From a bacterium (GTDB lineage Bacteria > Oederibacteriota > CAKKQC01), in contig CAKKQC010000028.1 of NCBI GenBank assembly GCA_919901855.1, forward strand, positions 62,001 through 126,000: a DNA stretch of 64,000 nucleotides. Reading direction: 5' to 3'. This document shows positions 47,484 to 55,762 of the stretch, one piece after another (the first letter of the stretch is position 1; each line of letters begins with the position of its first letter). Position numbers and translations under genes: made by a program. The notes beneath the pieces are model-generated. The model was not told the origin of the DNA, did no database searches, and saw only the letters and a list, made by a program, of their open reading frames with translations.

Positions 47484-48611
47484 GTGTGGTACCGCGTCCG
47501 CCGGTTCGCCGCGAGCCTCAACTGGCTCCTCCTCGCGTGCCTCCTCACGCTCATGGCCGCGGGGTGGGCGCTTGTGCTGTCGGCCACCCTGCCCTCGGGC
47601 CAGGATGGCCCCTGGCCCGTGCCCGCGTTCGCGCTCCGGCAGGCGGTCTGGGCGACGCTCGGACTGGGTGCGCTGGTGGCCGGGGCGATGGTGGACTACC
47701 ACGTGCTCCTGCGGCTCGGCCCCTGGATCTACGGCGTGGGCGTAATGCTGCTCACGCTCGTGCTCGCCGTGGGCCACACGAGCTTCGGGGCCCGCCGGTG
47801 GTTCGCGATGCGCGGGGTGTTCATGCAGCCGGGGGAGTTCACGAAGGTCGGCGTGCTGCTCGTCCTCGTGCGGCTGGCGGCGGGGGGCGGGCGCGACCCG
47901 AATCCGCTGCGCCCCCGGTTCATCCCGCGGTGGCTTCCCGTGAGCCTGATCGCCCTGGCGCTCCCCGTCGCGCTCATCCTGGGCCAGCCGAACCTCGGGA
48001 CCGCGCTCCTGCTCGTCCTCTCTGCCCTCGCGGTCTGGCTCGTCGCCGGGCTGCCGTGGTCGCTCATCGCCGGCAGCATTGCGGCGGCCGCCGGCACCGC
48101 GCCCGTGGTCTGGTCGTTCCTCAAGGACTACCAGCGCGCGCGCATCCTCAACTTCCTGAACCCGTACCGCGATCCGCTGGGCGGCGGCTACACGGTCATC
48201 CAGGCCGTGACCGCGATCGGCTCCGGCGGTCTGACGGGCCGGGGCTTCATGGAGGGGCCGCAGAACCGGCTCCGGTTCATCCCCAAGCACCACACCGACT
48301 TCATCGTGTCCGTGCTGGGCGAGGAGCTCGGGTGGGTCGGCTGCCTCACGCTCGTGTTCGTGTACCTCCTCCTGTACCTCGAGGGCCTCCGGATCGCGCA
48401 CCGCGCCCGCGACTACGTGGGGATGCTCCTCGCGGTCGGCATCGTGTCCCTGCTCGCGTCGCAGACGATCATCAACCTCGGGATGAACGTCGGCGTCGTG
48501 CCCGTGACCGGCCTGCCCCTGCCCCTGTTTTCCTACGGCGGCTCGTCGATGTTGATGGCCTGCTGGCTGCTGGGTATACTGCTCAACGTCGGCCGCCAGC
48601 GCCGGCGATAA
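47484..48611 (+). CDS. rodA: SEDS peptidoglycan polymerase RodA
   Basis: A 375-aa polytopic (about 10 helices) lipid II glycosyltransferase of the elongasome. Family motifs: GARRWFAMRGVFMQPGEFTKVGVLLVL, the catalytic-loop region RILNFLNPYRDPLGGGYTVIQAVTAIGSGGLTGRGFMEGPQN, FIPKHHTDFIVSVLGEELG, and the C-terminal TGLPLPLFSYGGSSML. It starts with GTG one base after the mrdA stop codon and works in complex with PBP2. Confidence 0.97.
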   Translation: MWYRVRRFAASLNWLLLACLLTLMAAGWALVLSATLPSGQDGPWPVPAFALRQAVWATLGLGALVAGAMVDYHVLLRLGPWIYGVGVMLLTLVLAVGHTSFGARRWFAMRGVFMQPGEFTKVGVLLVLVRLAAGGGRDPNPLRPRFIPRWLPVSLIALALPVALILGQPNLGTALLLVLSALAVWLVAGLPWSLIAGSIAAAAGTAPVVWSFLKDYQRARILNFLNPYRDPLGGGYTVIQAVTAIGSGGLTGRGFMEGPQNRLRFIPKHHTDFIVSVLGEELGWVGCLTLVFVYLLLYLEGLRIAHRARDYVGMLLAVGIVSLLASQTIINLGMNVGVVPVTGLPLPLFSYGGSSMLMACWLLGILLNVGRQRRR

Positions 48612-48615
48612 TCCG

Positions 48616-50040
48616 ATGGCCAGCCAGGAAGTCCTCATCGAGATCGAGCCCTGGGAGGAGCGCGTCGCGATCCGCGAGGCGGGCGTGCTCTCCGAATTCG
48701 CGCTCGAGCGCCCCGGCGACGTCCCCCGCGTGGGGAGCGTCTACCGGGGCCGCATCGTCGGGTTGCTGACCAGCGTGGGCGCGGCCCTCGTCGACATCGG
48801 GGAGGGGGACTCCGCGTTCCTCCCCTTGAGGAACTCCGAGACGGAGGAGGTCCAGGCCGCTCATCGCGGCGATGCCGTGCTCGTCCAGGTCACGAAGCGC
48901 CCGCTCGGGGGCAAGCGCGCGCAGGTCACGCGCCAGATCAGCCTCGCCGGTCGGTACGTCGTCCTCATGCCCGGGGGCTCGCCGCTCAAGATCTCGCGCC
49001 GGATCGCGGACGAGGCCGAGCGCGCGAGGCTGGAGGCCGTGCTGGCGTCCCTGCGGCCGCCGGACGCCGGGCTCGTGGCGCGCACGGCCGCGCTGGGTCG
49101 CACCGCCGAGATGATCGCCCCGGACCTCAAGGCCCTCCAGGTGGAGTGGGAGCGTATCGCGAAACTCGCCATCGACGCGCCCGTGCCCTCGTGCCTGCGC
49201 GTCGCCCCGCCGCTCCGGGTGCGCGCCCTGCGCGACATGTGCGGCCCCGGCGTCGAGCGCATCCGGCTCTCGGGCGACGACGGGGGGGCGCTCCTGGCGT
49301 TCGCCCGCGACCGCTACCCGGACCTCGCGGGCGCGATCGAGCGGGACCCGCAAGGCGGCCTGTTCTGGCGGACGGGGCTCGAGGCCGAGCTGGAACAGCT
49401 CTTCGAGCGCCGGGTCTTCCTGAAGTCGGGCGGGAGCCTCGTCTTCGACTTCACCGAGGCACTGACGGTCGTGGACGTCAACTCGGGCCGGCCCTTCGAG
49501 GAGGGCTCGCCCGAGGAGACCGCCCTGCGCACGAACCTCGAGGCCGCGCAGGAGATCCCGCGCCAGCTCAAGCTGCGCGGCATCGGCGGCATCATCGTCG
49601 TGGACTTCATCGACATGCCGAACCCCGAGCACCAGAAGCAGATGATGGAGGTCCTGGAGGCCGCGCTCCGGCACGACCGCGTCAAGACCCAGGTCGCCGT
49701 CCTTTCGCCTCTCGGGGTCGTCGAGATGACCCGCAAGCGCGTGGACGACACCCCGTACCACCACCTGACCGAGATGTGCCCGACCTGCGGGGGTCGCGGC
49801 CGCACGCTCGCCCCGGCGACGCTCGTGATCCAGGTGGCGCGCAAGGTGCTCCGGCTCATCCGCGAGGGCGGCCGCGAGCCCGTGACCGTGCGGGTACACC
49901 CGCGGCTCGGCGTCCTCCTGCGCGAGGACTCGCACCTGCTGGAGGCGAGCCTCCACGACCAGGGCCGGGCGAATATCGTGATCGCGGACGACGCGTCCCT
50001 GCCCTACGAGCAGTTCCGGGTCACCGCCGCGGAGGGCTAG
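48616..50040 (+). CDS. rng: Ribonuclease G
   Basis: A 474-aa RNase E/G family endoribonuclease that matures 16S rRNA and cuts mRNAs. An S1 domain (GSVYRGRIVGLLTSVGAALVDIGEGDSAFLPL) is interleaved with the RNase H-like fold. The Mg-binding acidic residues are in TVVDVNSGRPFEEG and GIIVVDFIDM. The zinc-link CPTCGGRGR is at the C-terminus. It is the short RNase G form without the RNase E scaffold tail. Position at the end of the mre operon matches proteobacterial gene order. Its stop codon overlaps the convergent URO-D gene in a shared CTAG. Confidence 0.95.
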   Translation: MASQEVLIEIEPWEERVAIREAGVLSEFALERPGDVPRVGSVYRGRIVGLLTSVGAALVDIGEGDSAFLPLRNSETEEVQAAHRGDAVLVQVTKRPLGGKRAQVTRQISLAGRYVVLMPGGSPLKISRRIADEAERARLEAVLASLRPPDAGLVARTAALGRTAEMIAPDLKALQVEWERIAKLAIDAPVPSCLRVAPPLRVRALRDMCGPGVERIRLSGDDGGALLAFARDRYPDLAGAIERDPQGGLFWRTGLEAELEQLFERRVFLKSGGSLVFDFTEALTVVDVNSGRPFEEGSPEETALRTNLEAAQEIPRQLKLRGIGGIIVVDFIDMPNPEHQKQMMEVLEAALRHDRVKTQVAVLSPLGVVEMTRKRVDDTPYHHLTEMCPTCGGRGRTLAPATLVIQVARKVLRLIREGGREPVTVRVHPRLGVLLREDSHLLEASLHDQGRANIVIADDASLPYEQFRVTAAEG

Positions 50041-51119
50041 AGCTTCCGCCCCTCGTCGAGCATGGCGAGGTAGTTGTCCAGGGGGATGTAGTTCGCGACC
50101 GTGTTGCCGGTCCCGAGGCAGAACCCGCCGCCGGGCTGGCAGGTCTTCACCGTCTCCCGCACCCGGGAGCGGATCCTCTCCTCGTCGGCCCGGATCAGGA
50201 AGTCGAGGTCGAGCCCGCCGAGCAGGGAGAGCCGGTGCCCGTACGCGACCTTGGCGTCCGTGATCTTCTCGATCGTGTCCTCCCACGAGTGGATTCCGTC
50301 CAGCTTCACGTCCTCGATCAGGTCCTCGAGAATCGCGGCGCGGCAGCCGCACGCGTGCAGGATGTACGGGTGGCCCGCGGCGTGCGACATCGCGGCCAGC
50401 CGCTTGTGGCCGGGCAGGACGAACTCGCGCATGTCCTTGGGGCTGAACAGGAGCTGGGTTTTGAACCCGAGGTCGTCGGACGCCCACGTGATCTTGACCC
50501 GCTTCGACTGGAGCATGACCTTGAGCCAGGCTTCCTCGCGTTCGACCACGCGCTTCGTGATCTCGGCGAGCAGGGGACGGTCCTCGTGGAGGGCGATGCA
50601 CAGGGTCTCGTACCCCATGAGCCAGCAGAGGTACTCGCAGAAGTGCCCCTGCCGCGCGACGATGCACATGTCGTCCGGCAGGTGCTTCTCGAACCACTCG
50701 AGCGCGCGGGTGTCCGCCTCGCCGACCTTCGGCCACGGGTACTTCTCGAGCTCCTCCCAGTTCGTGATGAGCCCCTTGTCCTCGTGGATCCATTTCCGCT
50801 CCCCGCGCTTCTGGCCGGCTTCCGTCGTGTCCTCGGCCTTCAGTCCCTCGCCGGTGTCCAGCCCGCCGACGGAGGTGCCTACCCACTCGTAGCCGAGGAA
50901 CCGCTGCATCGCGATCGACCGCTTCCAGCCGAAGTCGGGTGCCGACCGGTCGAGCCCCCTGGTCACGCCGTACCGCTGGTCGACGGCCTCCTCGATCTCC
51001 CAGTCCTGGAAGAGTTCGATATTGAAGACCCGCGACGGGGTGCCCTGCCGGCGGATGTTGCGGACGAGGGCTTCCCAGTCGAGCTTGTGAACCTCGGTGA
51101 ACGGTTTGAAGTCGCGCAT
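50037..51119 (-). CDS. URO-D-fold protein (corrinoid methyltransferase-like)
   Basis: A 360-aa protein of the uroporphyrinogen decarboxylase superfamily. The C-terminal half shows GHPYILHACGCRAAILEDLIEDVKLDGIHSWED and LSLLGGLDLDFLIRADEERIRSRVRETVKTCQPGGGFCLGTGNTVANYIPLDNYLAM, as in MtaA/MtbA-like methyltransferases and related enzymes. The HemE N-terminal signature (R-x-P-V-W-x-M-R-Q-A-G-R) is absent, so it is unlikely to make coproporphyrinogen. The start is ATG 51119 or 51128. It follows the GlpD-like gene almost directly, preceded by AAGGAG. Natural substrate unknown. Confidence 0.8.
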   Translation of the reverse strand: MRDFKPFTEVHKLDWEALVRNIRRQGTPSRVFNIELFQDWEIEEAVDQRYGVTRGLDRSAPDFGWKRSIAMQRFLGYEWVGTSVGGLDTGEGLKAEDTTEAGQKRGERKWIHEDKGLITNWEELEKYPWPKVGEADTRALEWFEKHLPDDMCIVARQGHFCEYLCWLMGYETLCIALHEDRPLLAEITKRVVEREEAWLKVMLQSKRVKITWASDDLGFKTQLLFSPKDMREFVLPGHKRLAAMSHAAGHPYILHACGCRAAILEDLIEDVKLDGIHSWEDTIEKITDAKVAYGHRLSLLGGLDLDFLIRADEERIRSRVRETVKTCQPGGGFCLGTGNTVANYIPLDNYLAMLDEGRKL

Positions 51120-51129
51120 GGGCGTCATC

Positions 51130-52752
51130 TTACTCCTTCAGCGGCTTCCATCGCAGCCGGTAGCCCTCGACTTCCCGGGCCCGGCGGGCGTCGTCCCAGC
51201 CCAGCAGCGGTGCCGCGACGGCGGCCGCGGCTTCGGCGGCGTCGGTGCCCCGGCAGACGCACGTGTGCGTGATCCCGAGCCGCCGGACGAGCAGGTCCTC
51301 GAGGTCCCCGGCCATCTCCGCGCGGATCGCGTGCACGATCTCGCCCCGGATATGCCACGTGTGCGGACAGAGGGGGTCGAGTCCGCCCGGTATACTGCCC
51401 GCGGCCTCGAGCACCTGCGTCGTCCGGGCTCCGTAGCGGGCGAGGAGTCGTTCCCACGACGGGGGACGAGTTTCGACGTCCGGAGAAACTCGTAAGACAC
51501 CCGTTTCGGGTGTCCCAAGGCCAGGCGGAGGAGGGGCCGACGCGACGGCTCCCGGCAGGGGCAGGTTCGCCGTCGGGCACGGCGTCCTCTTCCTGCCCAG
51601 CAGGTCCTCGATCCGGTCGGTCGCCTGCTCGGCCATCTCGCGGTAGGTCGTGAACTTGCCGCCGAGCACGGAGAGGAGCCCCGGCGGCTGTTCCCTGATC
51701 GAGTGCTCGCGCGAGCTCGCGGACGGGTGAAGCGCGCTTCCCGCCAGCAGCGGACGCACGCCCGCGAACGCGGAGACGACGCGATCGGGATGGATCCGCA
51801 GGGCAGGCAGGGCCGCGGCCGCCGCGTCGAGCAGGTACTGGATCTCCGTCGGCTCCGGCTCGGCCTTCCCGGGATCGCCGGCGAAGTCCGTGTCCGTTGT
51901 GCCGATGAGCGTGAGGCCGTTCCACGGCAGGATGAAGAAGACGCGGTGATCGATCTGCGTTCGCAGGATCATGGCCGTGTCCACGAGCCGGTCGCCGTAG
52001 ACGACGTGGACGCCCTTGGTCGGTCGCAGCACGGGCCGGCCGGCCCTGCCCGCGAGGCCGAGCACGGCGTCCCCCCACGGACCCGCTGCATTGACCACGA
52101 GGCGGGCCGCGACCTCGAAGTCGCGCCCGTCGGCCCGGATCCTGGCGCCGGTCACGCGGCCCGCCGCGTCCCTCGTGAACGCCGCGACTTCGGCGTGGTT
52201 GACCACGACCGCGCCCGCTTCGGCCGCCGCTATCGCGTTCTCGAGCGTGATCCGGGTGTCGTCCATCTGGCCGTCGTAGTAGAGGGCGCCGCCGACGAGC
52301 TTGCGGCCCACGAGCCCGGGCTCCTTCCTGATCAACTCGGCCGCGGAGAGGAACCGGTGGCTCCGGATCCGGTTCCGCCCCGCGAACGCATCGTACAGGA
52401 AGAGCCCGATCCGGAGCATCCACATGAACGGCGGCCAGCCGTTCCCGCGCTCGTAGGGCAGGAGGAACGGGTAGGGGCGGACGAGGTGCGAGGCGAGCCG
52501 CAGGAGGCGCTCGCGCTCGCGGACGGATTCCATGACCAGTCCGAGGCGTCCCTGCTCGAGGTACCGCAGGCCCCCGTGGGCGAGCTTGCTCGTCCGGCTC
52601 GACGTTCCCGCGGCGAAGTCGTCGCGCTCGACGAGGGCGACGCGGAGTCCGCGCAGGGCGGCATCCCGGGCGATCGAACACCCGACGATCCCGCCCCCGA
52701 CGATGAGAACGTCGAAGGGTGTGCCTCCCAGCGCTTCCGGCTCCCGGCGCAT
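51130..52752 (-). CDS. glpD: FAD-dependent glycerol-3-phosphate dehydrogenase (GlpD/GlpA-like)
   Basis: A 540-aa flavoprotein that oxidises glycerol-3-phosphate to dihydroxyacetone phosphate and passes electrons to quinone. The dinucleotide motif VLIVGGGIVGCSIARDAALRG is followed by family motifs GTSSRTSKLAHGGLRYLEQG, KGVHVVY, and IGTTDTDFAGDP. The C-terminal DAO_C domain (ICxC-type helical, with HTWHIRGEIVHAIRAEMAGDLEDLLVRRLGITHT) is present. The linker between domains (GTPETGVLRVSPDVETRPP) is encoded by two neighbouring inverted repeats. Start codons of this gene and the 52776 gene are 23 bases apart with overlapping -10 boxes. Confidence 0.9.
   Translation of the reverse strand: MRREPEALGGTPFDVLIVGGGIVGCSIARDAALRGLRVALVERDDFAAGTSSRTSKLAHGGLRYLEQGRLGLVMESVRERERLLRLASHLVRPYPFLLPYERGNGWPPFMWMLRIGLFLYDAFAGRNRIRSHRFLSAAELIRKEPGLVGRKLVGGALYYDGQMDDTRITLENAIAAAEAGAVVVNHAEVAAFTRDAAGRVTGARIRADGRDFEVAARLVVNAAGPWGDAVLGLAGRAGRPVLRPTKGVHVVYGDRLVDTAMILRTQIDHRVFFILPWNGLTLIGTTDTDFAGDPGKAEPEPTEIQYLLDAAAAALPALRIHPDRVVSAFAGVRPLLAGSALHPSASSREHSIREQPPGLLSVLGGKFTTYREMAEQATDRIEDLLGRKRTPCPTANLPLPGAVASAPPPPGLGTPETGVLRVSPDVETRPPSWERLLARYGARTTQVLEAAGSIPGGLDPLCPHTWHIRGEIVHAIRAEMAGDLEDLLVRRLGITHTCVCRGTDAAEAAAAVAAPLLGWDDARRAREVEGYRLRWKPLKE
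51466..51514. repeat. Two adjacent inverted repeats inside glpD
   Basis: ACGAGTTT (51466-51473) pairs with AAACTCGT (51486-51493). GACACCCG (51496-51503) pairs with CGGGTGTC (51507-51514) across a TTT loop. Both lie in the interdomain linker. Confidence 0.85.
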
Positions 52753-52758
52753 GGGTCC

Positions 52759-52768
52759 ATCATATAAT
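52759..52768. promoter_or_regulatory. Overlapping divergent -10 boxes between glpD and the 52776 gene
   Basis: Plus strand: consensus TATAAT (52763-52768) ends 7 bases before the ATG at 52776. Minus strand: TATGAT (52764-52759) ends 6 bases before the glpD ATG. The whole gap is 23 bases with no Shine-Dalgarno sequence for either gene, so both mRNAs would be leaderless and the two promoters should exclude each other. Confidence 0.55.
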
Positions 52769-52775
52769 CAGAGGG

Positions 52776-53621
52776 ATGCGTCTCGTTGCCTGCCTCCTTG
52801 GCCTGATCCTCGCGCGACCGGCGGCCGCGGACGGGGCCACCGACCCCGGGGGGGCGCTGGGCTCGACCAGCACCCGGCTGATGGGCGTCGTCACCGTCTT
52901 CGCCGGGTACGCGGGGACGTCCATGGGCAAGGTGAGGGCGGCCTTCGACGACAGCTACGGCGCGAGCGTCCGGGCGGCGCGGGACGCCGGCGGGTCCGGC
53001 ACGGCCTCGATCAGGACACCCGGGTTCTTCCAGTGGGGGGCGGAGGCCGGGATCGGGGCGACGGAGAATCCGGCCGGGTTCCTGGTGCGGTTCGTCTCGT
53101 ACGCGCCGGCGACCCTCACCGCCAAGATGGAGTACCAGCTCGGCGTGTTCTCGGTGCACGAGGAGACGAACGTGGATCTTTCCCTCGTGGCCGGGCTGGT
53201 CGGGCCCTGGGTCAACATCCGGGCGGGCGGGTTCAACATCCGGGGCACGGCACTCGCGGGTCTCGCCCGGCTGACCGGCACCTGGAAGATCGCGGGCGCC
53301 TCCACGTTCGACTTCAGCCCGTTCGGGATCTTCACTTCCACCTGGGGCGGAGACATCCCCGTGGAGGGGACCGACATGACCTGGGAGGTGGATCTCGAGG
53401 TCACGCGCGAGGTCGCGAGGAACGTCGAGGCCTTCGCCGGTCTCGGCTACGGCGGGGCCTCGATCGGCACGGTCAAGGTCAGCTCTAACCGGGACCTCGA
53501 CGGCGACGGGATTGCCGAGTACCCGGCCGGCATGGTCATGATCCGGGATGCGGAGGGCCGGCCGGTGCCCTTCGAGCTGGGCGGCATCCGCGCCCGCGCC
53601 GGCCTCCTCTTCCGGCTGTAG
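52776..53621 (+). CDS. Exported barrel-like protein of unknown function
   Basis: A 281-aa protein with signal peptide MRLVACLLGLILARPAAA. The mature part is Gly-rich with alternating strands (FLVRFVSYAPATLTAKMEYQLGVFSV, LAGLARLTGTWKI) and ends in IRARAGLLFRL, a terminal hydrophobic residue as in outer-membrane barrels. It resembles in plan, not clearly in sequence, the exported proteins at 28458-31944. The ATG at 52776 is supported by the signal peptide and by the TATAAT 7 bases upstream; the frame is open a little further up. Not recognised. Confidence 0.68.
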   Translation: MRLVACLLGLILARPAAADGATDPGGALGSTSTRLMGVVTVFAGYAGTSMGKVRAAFDDSYGASVRAARDAGGSGTASIRTPGFFQWGAEAGIGATENPAGFLVRFVSYAPATLTAKMEYQLGVFSVHEETNVDLSLVAGLVGPWVNIRAGGFNIRGTALAGLARLTGTWKIAGASTFDFSPFGIFTSTWGGDIPVEGTDMTWEVDLEVTREVARNVEAFAGLGYGGASIGTVKVSSNRDLDGDGIAEYPAGMVMIRDAEGRPVPFELGGIRARAGLLFRL

Positions 53622-53643
53622 CTCCCCACGGCTTCCCGCATGC

Positions 53644-53649
53644 TATGCT
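53644..53649 (+). promoter_or_regulatory. -10-like TATGCT before the HEAT-repeat gene
   Basis: TATGCT ends exactly 7 bases before the ATG at 53657. There is no Shine-Dalgarno sequence and no clear -35. Confidence 0.35.
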
Positions 53650-53656
53650 GGGCCCG

Positions 53657-55633
53657 ATGCACCGCATAGCCGTCCTCTGCCTGGCGGGTCTCCTCCTTGC
53701 CCGGCCCGCCGCCGCGGCGCCGTCCCTCTCCTCCGCCGACCCCGAAGAGGTCAAGCGCGCCGTCGCGAAGTTCCAGAAACTCGAGAAGGTCGAGCAGGAC
53801 CAGAAGCTCTCGGATCTCATCGACCGGCTCGGCCACGCCGACGAGGCGAAGCAGGTCGAGGCCGAGACCGCCCTCCGGAACCTCGGCGACCTCGCCGTCC
53901 CCGCGCTCGTGGGCGCCCTCAAGGTCCGTCGCGGCCGCCCGCCGCAGCGCGCCCGCATGGTCGCCGTCCTCGGTACGTCCGCCGGCCGCGGCTCCCCGGC
54001 GACACAAGCCGCCGTCCTCGATGCCCTCGCCTGGGTCCTGACCGAGGAGGCCCCCGTCGGCTCCGCGGCGGGGGAGGAGCTGTTCAAGGCCGGGGAGGCC
54101 GCCGTCCCGCTCCTCGCGAAGAAGGTCGAGGCCGGCGCCGACGGCGAGAAGGTCGAGTCGCTCAAACTCCTCGGCCGGCTCGGGGCCGCCGCTAGCCCAG
54201 CGATCCCGGCCATGACCGGGCTCCTGACCTCGTCCGCGGCGTCCGCGACCGCCAAGGACCAGGCTCTCGCAGTCCTCGAGCCGCTCTGGGGCGCGGAGAT
54301 GACCGTGCCGAAGGAGCTCTGCGACGGGCTCCAGGACCCCGCCTCGCGCTCCCGGCTCCTGCGGTTCTACGAGACCCGGAACCCCGGCGAGTGCCTCGAG
54401 CCGCTCGCCCGCCTCCTGCCGGCCGCCGAGCCCGCGGACCAGGTCCGAATTCTACGATCACTGGGCAAGGCGGGCGCCCCCGGCTTGGCGTTCGTCCTCG
54501 ACATGGACAAGGTCGCGACCGCCTCCGCCGCCCCCGCGGTCGCCTCCGAGGCCGCCAAGACGATCCAGTGGCTGATGGGGCAGGCCGGCGCGCCGGAGCT
54601 TCCGCTCGTCGCCGACGCCTTGCAGAAGGGGACCCCGCCGACGCGGAAGGAGGCCGCCGCCGCCGCGGGCCGGATCGGGGCCGCCGCGGCCGGCCTCGTC
54701 GCGCGCCTCGTCGCGAACCTCAAGCCCGGGAACGAGGCCCTCGAGACCGAGGTGCTCAAGAGCCTGGAGGCGATCGGGACGACGGCCGCCGTGGACGCCG
54801 CGAAGACCTACCTCGGCCGGCAGGAGATCCAGAAGAACATCGCCCTGCTCGCCTCCCCGAACCGCGCCGAGGTCCTGGGCGCGGTGCAGGGGCTCTTGCC
54901 CCACGGCAAGGCCGCCTGGGCCGCCGTTCCGGCCCTCGAGGCCCTGTTCGCCGGCGACGACTCCGCGGTGTCGCGGGAGGACACGGCCGCCCTCTACGGC
55001 GCCCTCGCCCGGACCCTCCGGGCCATCGGGACCAGGGACGCCCTCGCCGTCCTCAAGAAGTACCGCAAGGCCGTCATCTTCTACGAGGCCGAGATCCTGG
55101 ACTCGGACAAGCTGGCCCGGCTCAAGCGCGACCTCTGGGAGCAGAAGGCGTACGGGGAGGGCACCCTCTGGTCGTTCATGGAGCAGAAGGACGACACCTA
55201 CCGGGCGCTCTCGGAGTTCGAGAAGAAGCGGTTCCGGACCACCCACGGCGCCGAGATCGCCCGGCGGCAGGCGGAGGGCCGGTCCGCCTCCTGGGCCGTC
55301 GTCATCCCGGTCAAATTCGAGGACGCCAAGTACAGCTTCAAGGAGAAGCGCTTCAACCTCGACGCCTTCGAGGAGCTGACCTGGGGCGAGGACACGGTCC
55401 GGTTCGACCGGACCGTCACCATCCCGCCCGTTCTCGCGGACGAGACGGACGCCGAGGAGCTCGTCAAGGGCGGCAGGGAAGCCACCGTCACCGTCGTCTT
55501 CCGCAAGGCCCGGTACTACTCCCGCGCCGTCCCCAAGGGCCCCGCGGTCTCGGGCGTCACCGGCGAGGTGATCGCCGTCCGCTGCGAGATCCCCGGCCGC
55601 CCCCCCTCCGTCCGCTACTTCGGCGCGGACTAA
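53657..55633 (+). CDS. Exported HEAT-repeat protein
   Basis: A 658-aa protein with signal peptide MHRIAVLCLAGLLLARPAAA. Residues ~30-470 are HEAT-like helical repeats (LSDLIDRLGHADEAKQVEAETALRNLGDLAVPALVGAL and similar ..AVPLLAKKVEAG.., ..SPAIPAMTGLL..), a curved scaffold for protein contacts. The last ~150 residues form a different, charged, strand-rich domain (WAVVIPVKFEDAKYSFKEKRFNLDAFEELTW...TVTVVFRKARYYSRAV). An in-frame ATG at 53645 lies inside the TATGCT element; 53657 is preferred. The gene follows the 52776 exported protein by 35 bases. Function unknown. Confidence 0.7.
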   Translation: MHRIAVLCLAGLLLARPAAAAPSLSSADPEEVKRAVAKFQKLEKVEQDQKLSDLIDRLGHADEAKQVEAETALRNLGDLAVPALVGALKVRRGRPPQRARMVAVLGTSAGRGSPATQAAVLDALAWVLTEEAPVGSAAGEELFKAGEAAVPLLAKKVEAGADGEKVESLKLLGRLGAAASPAIPAMTGLLTSSAASATAKDQALAVLEPLWGAEMTVPKELCDGLQDPASRSRLLRFYETRNPGECLEPLARLLPAAEPADQVRILRSLGKAGAPGLAFVLDMDKVATASAAPAVASEAAKTIQWLMGQAGAPELPLVADALQKGTPPTRKEAAAAAGRIGAAAAGLVARLVANLKPGNEALETEVLKSLEAIGTTAAVDAAKTYLGRQEIQKNIALLASPNRAEVLGAVQGLLPHGKAAWAAVPALEALFAGDDSAVSREDTAALYGALARTLRAIGTRDALAVLKKYRKAVIFYEAEILDSDKLARLKRDLWEQKAYGEGTLWSFMEQKDDTYRALSEFEKKRFRTTHGAEIARRQAEGRSASWAVVIPVKFEDAKYSFKEKRFNLDAFEELTWGEDTVRFDRTVTIPPVLADETDAEELVKGGREATVTVVFRKARYYSRAVPKGPAVSGVTGEVIAVRCEIPGRPPSVRYFGAD

Positions 55634-55688
55634 CGCGCCGCTGGCCTCCGCCTCGGCCCCTGACGCCCCCTCCCGCGCCGACAGAGAC

Positions 55689-55714
55689 CGCTTTGCCCAG
55701 CATCAGGCAAAGCG
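55689..55714. terminator. Hairpin at the left edge of the accessory island
   Basis: CGCTTTGCC (55689-55697) pairs with GGCAAAGCG (55706-55714) across an 8-base loop. It lies between the HEAT gene and the methyltransferase gene, where base composition begins to drop. It has no T-run. Confidence 0.4.
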
Positions 55715-55762
55715 TCGAATCTCGGCCTTTCCGACTCACGGCCGCTGAGCGAACAATAGTGC

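Noticed and set aside
50037-51119. HemE (uroporphyrinogen decarboxylase of haem synthesis)
   Set aside because: The fold matches but the conserved HemE N-terminal Arg/Met motif that binds the porphyrin is absent, so it is called only as a URO-D-fold protein.
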